NCBI GenBank assembly: GCA_947177405.1
Contig: CAMWUJ010000021.1
Span: 1-42,195 of the forward strand
Length of the DNA: 42,195 bases
Reading direction: 5' to 3'
Source of the DNA: an uncultured Porphyromonadaceae bacterium
GTDB lineage: Bacteria > Bacteroidota > Bacteroidia > Bacteroidales > Muribaculaceae
The first letter of the stretch is position 1. Every line of letters begins with the position of its first letter. A program made the translations under genes and the position numbers. The notes under the pieces are model-generated. The model was not told where the DNA came from. It saw only the letters and a list, made by a program, of their open reading frames with translations, and made no database searches. Below, one piece after another: positions 1 through 9,914 of this stretch.

Positions 1-116
1 ATTCATGGGAAATCATGAAGCGACATGATGAATCATGATGCAACTTGAATTCATGGGAAATCATGAAGCGACATGATGAATCATGATGCAACTTGAATTC
101 ATGATAAATCATGAAG
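1..116. repeat. 48-bp tandem repeat rich in TCATGA, upstream of purH
   Basis: Two identical 48-bp copies (1-48 and 49-96) are followed by a partial third (97-116), ending 25 bases before the purH start. The window begins inside the array, so its true length is unknown. The palindrome TCATGA occurs six times here (13, 33, 61, 81, 99, 109). The same repeat family, diverged but with the same 48-bp spacing, lies between purD and purB. No ORF makes sense in it. It could be a protein-binding array, a transcribed leader structure or a spreading intergenic repeat; the sequence does not decide. Confidence 0.85.
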
Positions 117-141
117 AAATTGAAAAAAATTTAAATTAAAT

Positions 142-1671
142 ATGAGAGCATTAATAAGCGTAAGCGATAAGCGCGGCATTGTGGAATTCGCCAAGTCGCT
201 CAAAGAGTTGGGCTGGGACATCATCGCCACAGGCGGCACAATGACCAAACTCCGCGAAGCAGGAATAGAAGTTATCAATATAAGCGACGTGACAGGTTTC
301 CCTGAGATCTGCGACGGTCGTGTGAAAACCCTCCATCCCAAGGTGCACGGCGGTCTTTTGGGACGTCGCGACCTTGCCGACCACATGGAGCAGCTCGAAG
401 CCAACGGCATCGAGACAATCGAGATGGTATGCGTGAATCTTTACCCATTCGAGGCCACCATCGCCAAGAAAGATGTAACACTTGAAGATGCAGTGGAGAA
501 TATCGACATAGGCGGTCCCTCCATGCTTCGCTCGGCAGCCAAGAATTTCCGTGATGTGACAGTGGTATGCGATCCCGATGACTATGAGAAAGTGCTCTCC
601 GAGCTTCGTGCCAACGGCCACACGGAATATGAGACACGCTTCAAACTATCGGCTAAGGCATACACACATACCGCGGAATATGACAGCCATATCGCCACTT
701 ATATGCGCAAGCAGGCAGGTCTTGACGAGAAGCTGTTCCTCGCCTTCGATGAAGTGCAGAGCCTCCGCTATGGTGAGAATCCCCACCAAAACGCTATGTT
801 CTACCGCGCTGAAGAGGAAGTGCCCTATTCAGTGGCATTCGCAAAACAGCTCGGTGGCAAGGAGCTATCCTACAACAATATCCAGGATGCAAACGCCGCC
901 CTTCAGCTGGTGCGCGAGTTTGACACTCCCTTCTGCCTGGGTCTCAAACACATGAACCCCTGCGGAGCCGCAATCGGTAAAGATATCAAGGAAGCCTGGG
1001 AGAAAACCTACGAGGCAGACAAGGTATCGATCTATGGTGGTATCGTGGCAATGAACCGTCCATTGGATGCCGAGACAGCAAAACTCCTCAAGCCTATCTT
1101 CCTTGAGATAGTAATGGCTCCCTCTTTCGATAAAGAAGCTCTTGAGGTGCTCGCCAGCAAGAAGAACCTTCGCCTTCTTGAAGTGAACATGGAGAAATCC
1201 GACAAGAAACAGAAGCAGTATGTAGGTGTTACCGGCGGCCTTTTGGTGCAGGATGCCGACCTCGAATGTAAGGAAATCACCGAGGATATGTGTGTGACCG
1301 AGGTCAAGCCCACTGCCGATCAGCTCGTTGACCTCAACTTCGGCTGGAAAGTGGTGAAACATGTAAAATCCAACGCCATCGTAGTGGTGAAGAATGGAGC
1401 CACTGCCGGTGTGGGCGCAGGCCAGATGAACCGTGTCGGATCAGCACATATAGCGCTTGAAGAAGCCAAGGCCGCAGGTCTCACCGAAGGTCTGGTGCTT
1501 GCTTCCGACGGCTTCCTTCCCTTCGATGATACAGTGGAGCTTGCCTCCAAATATGGCGTGACCGCCATCGTTCAGCCCGGCGGATCTATCCGCGATGAGG
1601 ACGCCATCAAGAAGGCCAACGAGAAGGGTATCACAATGCTATTCACAGGCATGCGCCATTTTAAACATTGA
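142..1671 (+). CDS. purH: Bifunctional AICAR formyltransferase / IMP cyclohydrolase
   Basis: PurH carries out the last two steps of IMP synthesis: formyl transfer from 10-formyl-THF to AICAR, then ring closure. The 509-residue product has the usual full length. An N-terminal MGS-like cyclohydrolase domain (about 1-125, with TGG at 30-32 and CDGRVKTLHP near 57-66) is followed by the transformylase domain. The transformylase catalytic motif KHMNPCG is present (Lys269, His270). The ATG at 142 follows an AT-rich stretch with no clear Shine-Dalgarno, as is normal in this phylum. The stop is one base before the purD ATG, so the two are co-transcribed. By eye its N-terminus (MRALISVSDKRG) looks more like clostridial PurH than the Bacteroides form I remember; this is from memory and untested. 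Confidence 0.97.
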   Translation: MRALISVSDKRGIVEFAKSLKELGWDIIATGGTMTKLREAGIEVINISDVTGFPEICDGRVKTLHPKVHGGLLGRRDLADHMEQLEANGIETIEMVCVNLYPFEATIAKKDVTLEDAVENIDIGGPSMLRSAAKNFRDVTVVCDPDDYEKVLSELRANGHTEYETRFKLSAKAYTHTAEYDSHIATYMRKQAGLDEKLFLAFDEVQSLRYGENPHQNAMFYRAEEEVPYSVAFAKQLGGKELSYNNIQDANAALQLVREFDTPFCLGLKHMNPCGAAIGKDIKEAWEKTYEADKVSIYGGIVAMNRPLDAETAKLLKPIFLEIVMAPSFDKEALEVLASKKNLRLLEVNMEKSDKKQKQYVGVTGGLLVQDADLECKEITEDMCVTEVKPTADQLVDLNFGWKVVKHVKSNAIVVVKNGATAGVGAGQMNRVGSAHIALEEAKAAGLTEGLVLASDGFLPFDDTVELASKYGVTAIVQPGGSIRDEDAIKKANEKGITMLFTGMRHFKH

Positions 1672-1672
1672 T

Positions 1673-2917
1673 ATGAAGGCACTTGTAATCGGAAGCGGTG
1701 GCCGTGAGCACGCCATAGTGGAAGCTCTGAGCCGCAGTCCGCAAGTAGAGAAGATATATTGCGCTCCCGGCAATGCCGGAATCACGAGTATGGCAGAGTG
1801 TGTCGGCATCGGGGTTACCGATGTCGAGGCACTCGCTGATTTCGCTGAGAAAGAGGGTATCGACCTCACGGTGGTGGGCCCCGAGGCAGCCTTGGCAGCG
1901 GGAGTGGTCAACGTGTTCAATTCACGCGGTCTGAAAATTTTCGGTCCCACTAAAGAGGCTGCACGCATCGAAAGCTCGAAGGAATATGCAAAACAGGTGA
2001 TGGATCGATATGGAGTGCCAACAGCGGGTTACCGTTCCTTTGACAACTATGAGGAGGCACTCGAATATGTGAAAGCCGGCAAGATTCCTACAGTGATCAA
2101 ATATGACGGTCTGGCCGCCGGAAAAGGAGTGGTGGTTGCCATGAGCTTTGAAGAAGCCGACGCAGCTCTGAAGGATATGCTCCTCGACTCCTCATTCGGA
2201 AAAGGGAGAGTGGTGATAGAAGATTTCCTCGAAGGCCCTGAATTCAGCTTCATGTGCCTGGTATCGGGAGACAAGGTCTATCCCCTCGAACTCGCCCAGG
2301 ATCATAAGCGTGCCTACGACGGCGACAAAGGTCCGAACACGGGAGGAATGGGTGCTTATTCACCTGTACCCTTCATAGGAGAAGATATAAAGGATCGTGC
2401 TCTCCGAGAAATAATGATACCCGTGGCCAAAGGGCTTGTGAGCGAAGGAAATCCCTTTACCGGTATCCTTTATGGCGGTCTTATACTCACAGAAGATGGT
2501 CCGAAGGTGATTGAATTCAACGCCCGTTTCGGAGATCCCGAGACGGAAGTGGTGCTCCCTCGACTCAAAAGCGATATCTATGCCCTCTTCGAAGCCGCTC
2601 TCAAAGGAGAGGATTTCGATATAGAGTGGCATAAGGATGCCGTGCTTGGTGTGGTGCTCGCCTCAAAAGGCTACCCGGGCAGCTATGAGAAAGGGGCTGT
2701 GATCAAAGGCCTTGAGGATGTGGATACGAGCGTGTATCACATGGGTACCGCTAAGAAAGATGGAGAAATCCTCACTTCCGGAGGCCGCGTGCTGATGGTG
2801 ACCGGAAAAGGCGCAACCCTTGAGGAGGCACATGCCGCCGCAATGAAGAGTCTGGAGAAGATAGATTGCCCGGCTCTCTTCCACCGCACGGACATCGGAA
2901 AAGCAGCGATAAAATAA
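1673..2917 (+). CDS. purD: Phosphoribosylamine-glycine ligase (GARS)
   Basis: PurD joins glycine to 5-phosphoribosylamine with ATP, the second step of purine synthesis. The 414-residue protein begins MKALVIGSGGREHA, the conserved N-terminal nucleotide-binding fold, and has an ATP-grasp core with KYDGLAAGKGV, GPNTGGMGAYSP and EFNARFGDPE. I chose the ATG at 1673 because the GSGGREH motif must lie at the very N-terminus; an upstream in-frame start at 1595 would add residues inside purH that match nothing. The start is one base after the purH stop, suggesting translational coupling. A TCATGA repeat array follows it. Confidence 0.97.
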   Translation: MKALVIGSGGREHAIVEALSRSPQVEKIYCAPGNAGITSMAECVGIGVTDVEALADFAEKEGIDLTVVGPEAALAAGVVNVFNSRGLKIFGPTKEAARIESSKEYAKQVMDRYGVPTAGYRSFDNYEEALEYVKAGKIPTVIKYDGLAAGKGVVVAMSFEEADAALKDMLLDSSFGKGRVVIEDFLEGPEFSFMCLVSGDKVYPLELAQDHKRAYDGDKGPNTGGMGAYSPVPFIGEDIKDRALREIMIPVAKGLVSEGNPFTGILYGGLILTEDGPKVIEFNARFGDPETEVVLPRLKSDIYALFEAALKGEDFDIEWHKDAVLGVVLASKGYPGSYEKGAVIKGLEDVDTSVYHMGTAKKDGEILTSGGRVLMVTGKGATLEEAHAAAMKSLEKIDCPALFHRTDIGKAAIK

Positions 2918-2918
2918 A

Positions 2919-3036
2919 TCATGATTCACCATGATGCGACATGATGAATCATGGTGCGACATGAACTCATGAGAAATCATGATGCGACATGACAAATCAT
3001 GATGAATCATGACAAATCATGATTCATCATGACAAA
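2919..3036. repeat. Diverged 48-bp repeat with TCATGA palindromes, purD-purB gap
   Basis: The 140-bp gap between purD and purB is almost filled by repeats related to those at 1-116. The landmark GCGACATGA recurs at 2936 and 2984, exactly 48 bases apart, with a related half-unit at 2956; the 20-base offset matches the upstream array. TCATGA occurs seven times (2919, 2967, 2977, 2997, 3007, 3017, 3027). It sits inside what is otherwise a tight gene run, so the RNA probably carries it. Its role is unknown. Confidence 0.8.
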
Positions 3037-3057
3037 ATCAATTAAAAGAAAAAATAA

Positions 3058-4356
3058 ATGATAGAAAGATATGGTCGCGACGTGATGCGTCGCGTATGGA
3101 CCGAAGAAAATAAATTCAAGGCCTATCTCGAAGTAGAGATTCTTGCCGCCGAGGCATGGAGCAAGCTCGGGGTGGTGCCCGAAGAGGATGTGAAGAAACT
3201 GCGTGAGAACGCTAAATTCGATATAGCCAGAATCAAGGAGATAGAGCTTCAGACCCGCCATGATATCGTGGCATTCACCCGCGCCGTGAGCGAATCATTA
3301 GGCGAGGAAAGGAAATGGGTTCACTATGGCCTCACCTCCACCGACGTGGTGGATACCGCCAACGGTTACCTCTTCCTGCAGGCCAATACCATTCTCCTTG
3401 CCGACATCGAGAATTATATCGAAATCCTGCGCAAACAGGCCATAAAATACAAATACACTCCCTGCATCGGACGCACCCACGGCATCCATGCCGATATCAC
3501 GAGCTTCGGCCTCAAATGGGTGCTCTGGTATGAGGAGATGCGTCGCAACCTCAAGCGTTTCAAGGAGGCCGCAAGAGGCGTGGAGGTAGGCAAGATTTCG
3601 GGAGCTGTGGGCAATTTCGCCAACATCCCTCCCTTTGTGCAGGATTATGTATGCGAGAAACTCGGCATAGAGAGCTCCAATATCTCCACACAGGTGATAC
3701 AGCGCGACCGTCATGCCTACTATATGGCCACTATCGCCCTCATCGGCGCATCTCTTGAGAAGATGGCCCTCGAGATCCGCAATCTCCAGCGCACCGAGGT
3801 GCATGAGGTGGAAGAGGCTTTCGGCAAAGGTCAGAAAGGATCGAGCGCCATGCCCCACAAACGCAACCCTATTTCCTCGGAGAATATCTGCGGCTGCGCA
3901 CGTGTGCTCCGTGGTTACATGATGACCTGCTACGACAATGTGGCTCTCTGGCACGAGCGTGATATCTCCCATTCAGCCACAGAGCGAATCCTCATGCCCG
4001 ATGCCACCATCCTCCTCGACTATATGCTCAACCGCATGGGTGGAATCCTGGAGAATCTCGTGGTATTCGAAGACCGCATGAAGAGCAATATCTACATGAC
4101 CAACGGCGTGATCTTCGCCCAGCGCGTGATGAATGCGCTTATCGGTAAAGGATTCGCTCGTGAGAAGGCTTACGACACAGTGCAGCCCATCGCCATGAAG
4201 GCTATGGCCACAAATTCCGCCTATCACGAACTCCTCAAGGAAGATCCCACAGTGATGGGAGCGCTCACCGAAGAGGAACTCGACGGATGCTTCACCCTCG
4301 ATTACTACATGAAGAATGTGGATTATATTTACAAACGCAATAAAATCGAAGATTGA
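3058..4356 (+). CDS. purB: Adenylosuccinate lyase
   Basis: PurB removes fumarate from SAICAR (giving AICAR) and from adenylosuccinate (giving AMP), so it serves both the common pathway and the AMP branch encoded next door. The 432-residue protein shows the fumarase/aspartase superfamily signature with [12 protein letters not shown] (about residues 261-272), the flexible catalytic-serine loop, plus TSTDVVDT and GRTHG with the active-site histidine region. Length and N-terminus ([19 protein letters not shown]) fit the Bacillus subtilis-type PurB rather than the longer E. coli type. Its TGA stop overlaps the purA start by one base (TGATG), indicating coupling. Confidence 0.97.
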   Translation: MIERYGRDVMRRVWTEENKFKAYLEVEILAAEAWSKLGVVPEEDVKKLRENAKFDIARIKEIELQTRHDIVAFTRAVSESLGEERKWVHYGLTSTDVVDTANGYLFLQANTILLADIENYIEILRKQAIKYKYTPCIGRTHGIHADITSFGLKWVLWYEEMRRNLKRFKEAARGVEVGKISGAVGNFANIPPFVQDYVCEKLGIESSNISTQVIQRDRHAYYMATIALIGASLEKMALEIRNLQRTEVHEVEEAFGKGQKGSSAMPHKRNPISSENICGCARVLRGYMMTCYDNVALWHERDISHSATERILMPDATILLDYMLNRMGGILENLVVFEDRMKSNIYMTNGVIFAQRVMNALIGKGFAREKAYDTVQPIAMKAMATNSAYHELLKEDPTVMGALTEEELDGCFTLDYYMKNVDYIYKRNKIED

Positions 4357-5648
4357 TGTCACAGAGATTAGTAGTGATCGGCTCCCAATGGGGAGACGAA
4401 GGAAAAGGGAAGATCACCGACTATTTCGCTTGCCGCGCCGACATGGTGGTGAGGTATCAGGGAGGCAACAATGCCGGCCATACCGTGGTATTCGACGGTC
4501 ACAAGTATTCCTTGCGATCGATCCCTTCGGGTATCTTCAATCCCAATACAGTCAATGTAATGGCCAACGGCATGGTGGTGAATCCCGAATCGGTGATCAC
4601 CGAGCTTGAGAAGCTTCATGAGCAGGGTATCACCGACTATCAGCTCTACATATCCGACCGCGCCGCGATGGTTATGCCCTGGCATTCACAGCTCGATGGG
4701 GCATACGAGACGCTCAAGGGAAATGCCCTTATCGGCACCACCAAGAATGGTATCGGACCCGCTTACTGTGATAAATACAGCCGCGACGGCCTCCGTATGG
4801 GCGACCTCCTCGAACCGGAATATTTCGCCGAGCGACTACGTGGCGCATTGGCGGTGAAGAATCCACAGCTCCGTCTGCTGGGTCTGCCGGAATATGATTT
4901 CCGGGAGGTCTATGACCGTTACATGGAAATCGCCAAGATTCTCGGACCGCGTATCTGCGACACTTCCGACCTCATAAACCGTGCGCTCCACACTGATGCC
5001 AAAATTCTCTTCGAAGGCGCTCAGGGAATGATGCTCTGCATCGACCACGGCACATATCCTTATGTCACCTCCTCCACCCCATCCTCGGCCTCTGTGCCTG
5101 TAGGAGCAGGCATATCCCCCAAATGGATAGATGAAGTGGTGGGAGTGGCCAAGGCTTACTGCACCCGCGTGGGAGAAGGAGCTTTCCCCACAGAGCTCTT
5201 CGACGAACGCGCACATCAGATCCGCGAGAAAGGTCATGAATACGGCACCGTTACAGGACGTCCCCGCCGCATCGGATGGTTTGACGCCGTGGTGGCACGA
5301 TACACAAGCCGCCTGGCCGGTATCGACAACTGGGCGCTCATGCTCTTCGACGTGCTCTCAGGACTCGACAAGGTGTGCATATGCACCGGATATGAGCTTG
5401 ATGGAAAGGTGATCGACTATCCCCCATCCACCGTATCGAAGCTTGCCCGCTGCAAGCCCGTGCTTATCGAAATGGAGGGTTGGAAGGAAGATCTATCCGA
5501 TATCAGGGACTTCGATTCCCTACCGGAAGCGGCTAAGGCTTATGTGCGCAAGATCGAGGAGCTGACGGGCGTGAAGGTGGGTATCATCTCGGTGGGTCCC
5601 GACCGCAAACAAACAATCATCATAGACGAAAAACTTAAAAAATTCTGA
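4356..5648 (+). CDS. purA: Adenylosuccinate synthetase
   Basis: PurA condenses IMP with aspartate using GTP, the committed step to AMP. The 430-residue protein starts [19 protein letters not shown], containing the GDEGKGK P-loop with catalytic Asp14. GGNNAGHTV (catalytic His) and the C-terminal VGPDRKQTI base-recognition segment are present. I use the ATG at 4356 that shares its A with the purB stop; an in-frame TTG one codon earlier would add only one residue. It is followed seven bases later by guaB, placing the two competing IMP-consuming branches in one transcription unit. Confidence 0.97.
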   Translation: MSQRLVVIGSQWGDEGKGKITDYFACRADMVVRYQGGNNAGHTVVFDGHKYSLRSIPSGIFNPNTVNVMANGMVVNPESVITELEKLHEQGITDYQLYISDRAAMVMPWHSQLDGAYETLKGNALIGTTKNGIGPAYCDKYSRDGLRMGDLLEPEYFAERLRGALAVKNPQLRLLGLPEYDFREVYDRYMEIAKILGPRICDTSDLINRALHTDAKILFEGAQGMMLCIDHGTYPYVTSSTPSSASVPVGAGISPKWIDEVVGVAKAYCTRVGEGAFPTELFDERAHQIREKGHEYGTVTGRPRRIGWFDAVVARYTSRLAGIDNWALMLFDVLSGLDKVCICTGYELDGKVIDYPPSTVSKLARCKPVLIEMEGWKEDLSDIRDFDSLPEAAKAYVRKIEELTGVKVGIISVGPDRKQTIIIDEKLKKF

Positions 5649-5655
5649 TATAGAG

Positions 5656-7131
5656 ATGGCATTCATAGATGAAAAAATCGTGCTCGAAGGGGTTACCTTC
5701 GATGATGTTCTTCTTATTCCGGCTTACTCGGAGGTGACGCCCAACATGGTGAGCCTGTCGGGACGTTTCTCACGAAATATCCCCCTCAACATTCCCTTTG
5801 TATCGGCGGCCATGGACACCGTGACAGAAGCCGATCTCGCTATCGCTATAGCCAGAGAGGGCGGTATAGGTGTGATTCATAAGAATATGTCGATTGCCGC
5901 GCAGGCTGCGCAGGTGAGGAAGGTGAAACGTGCTGAAAGCGGCATGATCTACGACCCCATCACCATCAGCAAGGACCAGACCGTTGGCGAGGCTCTCCAG
6001 CTTATGCACGACAACCGTATCGGAGGTATTCCCGTAGTGGATGCCGACAACAAGCTGATAGGTATCGTGACCAACCGCGACCTCCGCTTCCAGACCGATA
6101 TGAATCTCCCCATCGACAATGTGATGACCAAGGAGAATCTGGTGACCACCAACCGCACCGATCTCGCCTCAGCCGCAGATATCCTTCTCACAAATAAGAT
6201 CGAAAAGCTTCCTGTGGTAGATGACGAAGGTCATCTCCTCGGCCTTATCACTTATCGTGACATCACGAAGGTTCAGGATTATCCCATGGCATGCAAGGAC
6301 TCCAAGGGACGTCTGCGCGTGGCAGCCGGCGTCGGTGTGACCAGCGATACTCTCGACCGTGTGAAGGCGCTCGTAGAGGCTGACGTCGATGCTGTGGTGA
6401 TCGACACCGCACACGGCCATTCTGCTAACGTGGCCAATACCCTCAAGAAGGTGAAGGAAGCATATCCGGATCTCGATGTAGTGGTAGGAAACATAGCCAC
6501 CGGAGAAGCCGCAAGACACCTCATAGAGGCCGGAGCCGACGGTGTGAAGGTAGGTATCGGCCCGGGGTCAATCTGCACCACCCGCATCGTTGCCGGTGTA
6601 GGTGTGCCCCAGCTTTCAGCTATCTTCGAGGTGGCTAAGGTGGCTCACCAGTACGGTGTGCCCGTGATTGCCGACGGTGGTCTCCGCTATTCGGGCGATG
6701 TGGTAAAAGCACTCGCCGCCGGAGGTGACTGCGTGATGATGGGATCTATGTTCGCCGGTGTGGAGGAATCTCCGGGCGAGACAATCATCTATAACGGACG
6801 TAAATTCAAGGCTTACCGCGGAATGGGTTCGGTAGAGGCTATGGAAGCCGGTTCAAAAGACCGTTACTTCCAGAGCGAGAAGGTGGATTCCAATAAATTC
6901 GTGCCGGAAGGTATTGTGGCCCGCGTGCCCTATAAAGGCACTCTGAGCGAGACCGTATATCAGCTCACAGGTGGACTCCGTTCAGGCATGGGCTACTGTG
7001 GCGCCAAGGATATCGAGGCTCTTCACAATGCCAAATTCACAAAGATCACTTCCGCCGGTGTAACAGAGAACCATCCACACGATGTGACAATCACCAAAGA
7101 GGCTCCCAATTATTCACGACGCGAAGCGTAA
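5656..7131 (+). CDS. guaB: IMP dehydrogenase
   Basis: GuaB oxidises IMP to XMP with NAD+, the committed step to GMP. The 491-residue protein is a TIM barrel with an inserted pair of CBS domains (about 95-205; for example [20 protein letters not shown] and [19 protein letters not shown]). The catalytic loop [15 protein letters not shown] carries the nucleophilic cysteine, and [21 protein letters not shown] and [10 protein letters not shown] complete the active site. CBS pairs in this family bind adenine nucleotides and adjust activity, which fits co-expression with purA. It lies six bases upstream of guaA. Confidence 0.97.
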   Translation: MAFIDEKIVLEGVTFDDVLLIPAYSEVTPNMVSLSGRFSRNIPLNIPFVSAAMDTVTEADLAIAIAREGGIGVIHKNMSIAAQAAQVRKVKRAESGMIYDPITISKDQTVGEALQLMHDNRIGGIPVVDADNKLIGIVTNRDLRFQTDMNLPIDNVMTKENLVTTNRTDLASAADILLTNKIEKLPVVDDEGHLLGLITYRDITKVQDYPMACKDSKGRLRVAAGVGVTSDTLDRVKALVEADVDAVVIDTAHGHSANVANTLKKVKEAYPDLDVVVGNIATGEAARHLIEAGADGVKVGIGPGSICTTRIVAGVGVPQLSAIFEVAKVAHQYGVPVIADGGLRYSGDVVKALAAGGDCVMMGSMFAGVEESPGETIIYNGRKFKAYRGMGSVEAMEAGSKDRYFQSEKVDSNKFVPEGIVARVPYKGTLSETVYQLTGGLRSGMGYCGAKDIEALHNAKFTKITSAGVTENHPHDVTITKEAPNYSRREA

Positions 7132-7137
7132 ATAGAT

Positions 7138-8664
7138 ATGGAAAAGATTTTAATATTAGATTTCGGATCCCAATATACACAGCTCATAGCACGTCGTGTG
7201 CGTGAGCTTAACGTATATTGCGAGATTCATCCTTTCAATAAGATTCCGGCAATCGATGCTGATACAAAGGGAGTGATTCTGTCGGGTTCTCCCTCCTCGG
7301 TGCGCGATGAGGATGCACCGGTGCCCGATCTTAGCAATATCAAGGGAAAGCTTCCCCTGCTCGGCGTGTGCTACGGAGCCCAGTATCTGGCTTATGCCTA
7401 CGGCGGTCATGTGGAAGGAGCGCCTTCAAGAGAGTATGGTCGCGCCATGCTCACAGTGGTGGACCCCAACGATCCTCTCATGACCGGTCTCCCCTCTCCA
7501 ACACAGGTATGGATGAGTCATGGCGACACCATCACCGACGTGCCCGAGAGCTACAAGGTGATCGGATCCACGGAGAATGTGAAATATGCCGCTTATCATA
7601 TCGAAGGCGAGCAGACCTGGGGCATACAGTTCCATCCCGAGGTGTATCATTCCACCGACGGCAAGCAGCTTCTTGCCAATTATGTGCTTGGTATCTGCGG
7701 GTGCTCGGGATCATGGAGCCCTGCCTCATTCATCGAGACTACCGTGGCTGATCTCAAGGAGAAGATCGGTGACGAGCGCGTGATCCTCGGCCTCTCCGGA
7801 GGTGTGGACTCGTCGGTAGCCGCAATGCTCCTTCATAAGGCGATCGGACCTCAGCTCACATGTATATTTGTCAACAACGGTCTGCTTCGAAAGAACGAGT
7901 TTGACGATGTTTTAGACTCCTACAAAGGGATGGGTCTAAATGTGATCGGAGTCGATGCCTCAGAGCGTTTCTATAACGATCTCAAAGGCGTTACCGATCC
8001 GGAACAGAAGCGCAAGATTATCGGGCGCGATTTTGTGGAGGTTTTCAACGCTGAAGCCAAGAAGATCGAGAACGCGAAATGGCTCGCACAAGGCACAATC
8101 TATCCCGATGTTATCGAGAGTTGCTCCGTGAAAGGCCCATCGGCCACCATCAAGAGCCATCATAATGTAGGAGGTCTCCCCAAAGAGATGAACCTCAAGA
8201 TTGTGGAGCCACTCCGCCTGCTCTTCAAGGATGAGGTGCGCCGTGTGGGTAAAGAGATGAAGATGGATTCAAGATTGCTTGGCCGCCATCCTTTCCCCGG
8301 TCCCGGACTCGGTATCCGCATCCTCGGAGAAGTGACACCGGAGAAAGTGAGAATCCTTCAGGAAGCCGATGCCATTTTCATCAACGGGCTTCGTGAAGCC
8401 GGGCTGTATGACCAGGTGTGGCAGGCAGGCGTTATGTTATTGCCGGTTCAGAGTGTAGGAGTGATGGGCGATGAGCGGACATACGAAAGCTGTGTGGCCC
8501 TGAGAGCCGTGATTTCCACCGATGGAATGACAGCCGACTGGGTGCATCTCCCCTACGAATTCCTTGCCAAGACAAGCAACGAGATAATCAACAAAGTGCG
8601 CGGCATCAACCGCGTAGTTTATGATATCTCCTCCAAGCCACCGGCAACTATCGAGTGGGAATAA
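7138..8664 (+). CDS. guaA: GMP synthase (glutamine-hydrolysing)
   Basis: GuaA aminates XMP to GMP using glutamine and ATP. The 508-residue protein has an N-terminal class I glutamine amidotransferase domain ([11 protein letters not shown] with nucleophile Cys78, and [11 protein letters not shown] with His and Glu of the triad), the ATP pyrophosphatase P-loop [13 protein letters not shown], and the C-terminal dimerisation domain ending KPPATIEWE, the normal family terminus. It is the last gene of the purine block. A RAYT repeat hairpin begins 39 bases after its stop and may serve as its transcription terminator. Confidence 0.97.
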   Translation: MEKILILDFGSQYTQLIARRVRELNVYCEIHPFNKIPAIDADTKGVILSGSPSSVRDEDAPVPDLSNIKGKLPLLGVCYGAQYLAYAYGGHVEGAPSREYGRAMLTVVDPNDPLMTGLPSPTQVWMSHGDTITDVPESYKVIGSTENVKYAAYHIEGEQTWGIQFHPEVYHSTDGKQLLANYVLGICGCSGSWSPASFIETTVADLKEKIGDERVILGLSGGVDSSVAAMLLHKAIGPQLTCIFVNNGLLRKNEFDDVLDSYKGMGLNVIGVDASERFYNDLKGVTDPEQKRKIIGRDFVEVFNAEAKKIENAKWLAQGTIYPDVIESCSVKGPSATIKSHHNVGGLPKEMNLKIVEPLRLLFKDEVRRVGKEMKMDSRLLGRHPFPGPGLGIRILGEVTPEKVRILQEADAIFINGLREAGLYDQVWQAGVMLLPVQSVGVMGDERTYESCVALRAVISTDGMTADWVHLPYEFLAKTSNEIINKVRGINRVVYDISSKPPATIEWE

Positions 8665-8703
8665 AACTCTGATCCCAATCAAATATCAAAACCGAACACC
8701 GAG

Positions 8704-8880
8704 CACCCAAAGACAAACAGCCATTCATCAGGCCAGCCCAAATGCGGACTGCTTTTCATTTGAAAGCTATTTAAGACCTTATAAAAGCGGCCGGCTTTTC
8801 ATTTGAAAGCTATTTAAGACCTTATAAAGGCGCCCGGCTTTTCATTTGAAAGCTATGCAGCCCCTGTTTGTCTTTGGGTG
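8704..8880. repeat. Hairpin-bounded tandem repeat array, left flank of RAYT gene
   Basis: A perfect 17-bp inverted repeat, CACCCAAAGACAAACAG at 8704-8720 and its complement at 8864-8880, encloses an array with a 43-bp period. Units start at 8752, 8795 and a partial one at 8838; each opens with CTTTTCATTTGAAAGC, itself a small stem-loop. The direct repeat GATCCCAAT flanks the block (8671-8679 and 8894-8902), possibly by chance. The same terminal sequence bounds the array downstream of the transposase gene, so both are probably substrates of that enzyme. Confidence 0.85.
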
Positions 8881-8936
8881 TTTCAGTGACCGGGATCCCA
8901 ATAGGCTGATTCCGGTGTATAAATAAAATCTTTATC

Positions 8937-9902
8937 ATGTCAGACTCCTCAGGCAAAAAGCATTCTCTCCCCCGGTTTCATCAGCGGGCTTTCGCGCATA
9001 ATTATCATGCTCCTTTCATCTATCATATAATCTTATCGAAGCAAGAGAAAGCCGCTCCGTTCGGGGACCTTAAGGGAGACGCGAGAATCGCTCCGGGAAA
9101 GAAGGGATGCGCTTTTATCGAAGAGTCAGAATTAGGGAAAATAATCGCCAAATCAATTATCGGAATCCAAGTAACTTTCCCTATCCTACAAATCTATCAA
9201 TTTATAGTCATGCCCGACCATGTCCATATCCTGTTGCGAGTCAAAGAATGGTCGGAAAAGCATCTGGATGATTATATGGAGCAATTGGTAATTAAAATCA
9301 CCGATATTTACTCCCGGTTGCTTTATCCCACACAGGAGAAAATATTGGATCCAGAGGATATATTCGTGCCGGGATATTGTGACAAGCCACTCCTTCTAAA
9401 CAGAAACCTCAATTCCCTCTTCATATATATCCGTCATAATCCACACAGGCTCGCCATGCGCCGGCAATTTCCTCAATTCTTCACACGTGTGCGCCAACTT
9501 CAAATTGGAAATATGGAATACGAGGCTTACGGCAATCTCTTTCTCTTCCGGAATCCCGATAAAGCAGCCGTAAAAATCAGTCGCAGCTTCACGACTGAGA
9601 AAAAATCAGAATTAGAAAGATACTGGCTTTCCGAAGCTCAGCGAGGTACAATCTTAGTTTCCCCTTTCATATCCAAGGCTGAAAAAGAGATACGTAGAAA
9701 GGCAGAGGAATTAAATGCAAGTATCATTCTCATCACACATGAAATATTTCCGGAAAGATTCAAACCATCAGCTCATGACTTCGAGCTTTGCTCAACGGGT
9801 CGGCTGCTCATCATTTCCCTTAAAGAACCCTACAAAACACCTCTTTCACGTCAGATCTGCCTCCGTATGAATGATCTGGCGGCAGAAATGGCCAAGCTAT
9901 AA
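8937..9902 (+). CDS. RAYT / IS200-like Y1 (HUH) transposase with C-terminal extension
   Basis: The 321-residue protein has the Y1 transposase core. The HUH motif is His95-Val-His97 in VMPDHVHILL, and the candidate nucleophile is Tyr164 in YIRHNPHRLA, the context typical of REP-associated transposases. Such enzymes cut and rejoin single-stranded DNA at palindromes. The core ends near residue 205; the remaining 115 residues (GTILVSPFISKAEKEI, ITHEIFPERFKPS, DFELCSTGRLLII) form a separate alpha/beta domain that reminds me of a DprA/SLOG-like Rossmann fold, an inference only. The ORF is intact. It is flanked by two hairpin-bounded arrays that are its likely substrates. Confidence 0.85.
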   Translation: MSDSSGKKHSLPRFHQRAFAHNYHAPFIYHIILSKQEKAAPFGDLKGDARIAPGKKGCAFIEESELGKIIAKSIIGIQVTFPILQIYQFIVMPDHVHILLRVKEWSEKHLDDYMEQLVIKITDIYSRLLYPTQEKILDPEDIFVPGYCDKPLLLNRNLNSLFIYIRHNPHRLAMRRQFPQFFTRVRQLQIGNMEYEAYGNLFLFRNPDKAAVKISRSFTTEKKSELERYWLSEAQRGTILVSPFISKAEKEIRRKAEELNASIILITHEIFPERFKPSAHDFELCSTGRLLIISLKEPYKTPLSRQICLRMNDLAAEMAKL

Positions 9903-9914
9903 CATAACCTTCGA

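Noticed and set aside
1..116. Possible CRISPR array in the 48-bp repeats
   Set aside because: The copies are contiguous with no variable spacers and no cas genes are near.
3298..3972. 224-residue minus-strand ORF opposite purB
   Set aside because: It is a shadow of a clear purB frame; the composition (His/Gly-rich) is typical of antisense readings, with no motif.
8752..8863. Possible CRISPR array in the 43-bp repeats
   Set aside because: The units are directly tandem, with the whole 43 bases repeated, and bounded by an inverted repeat; there are no spacers.
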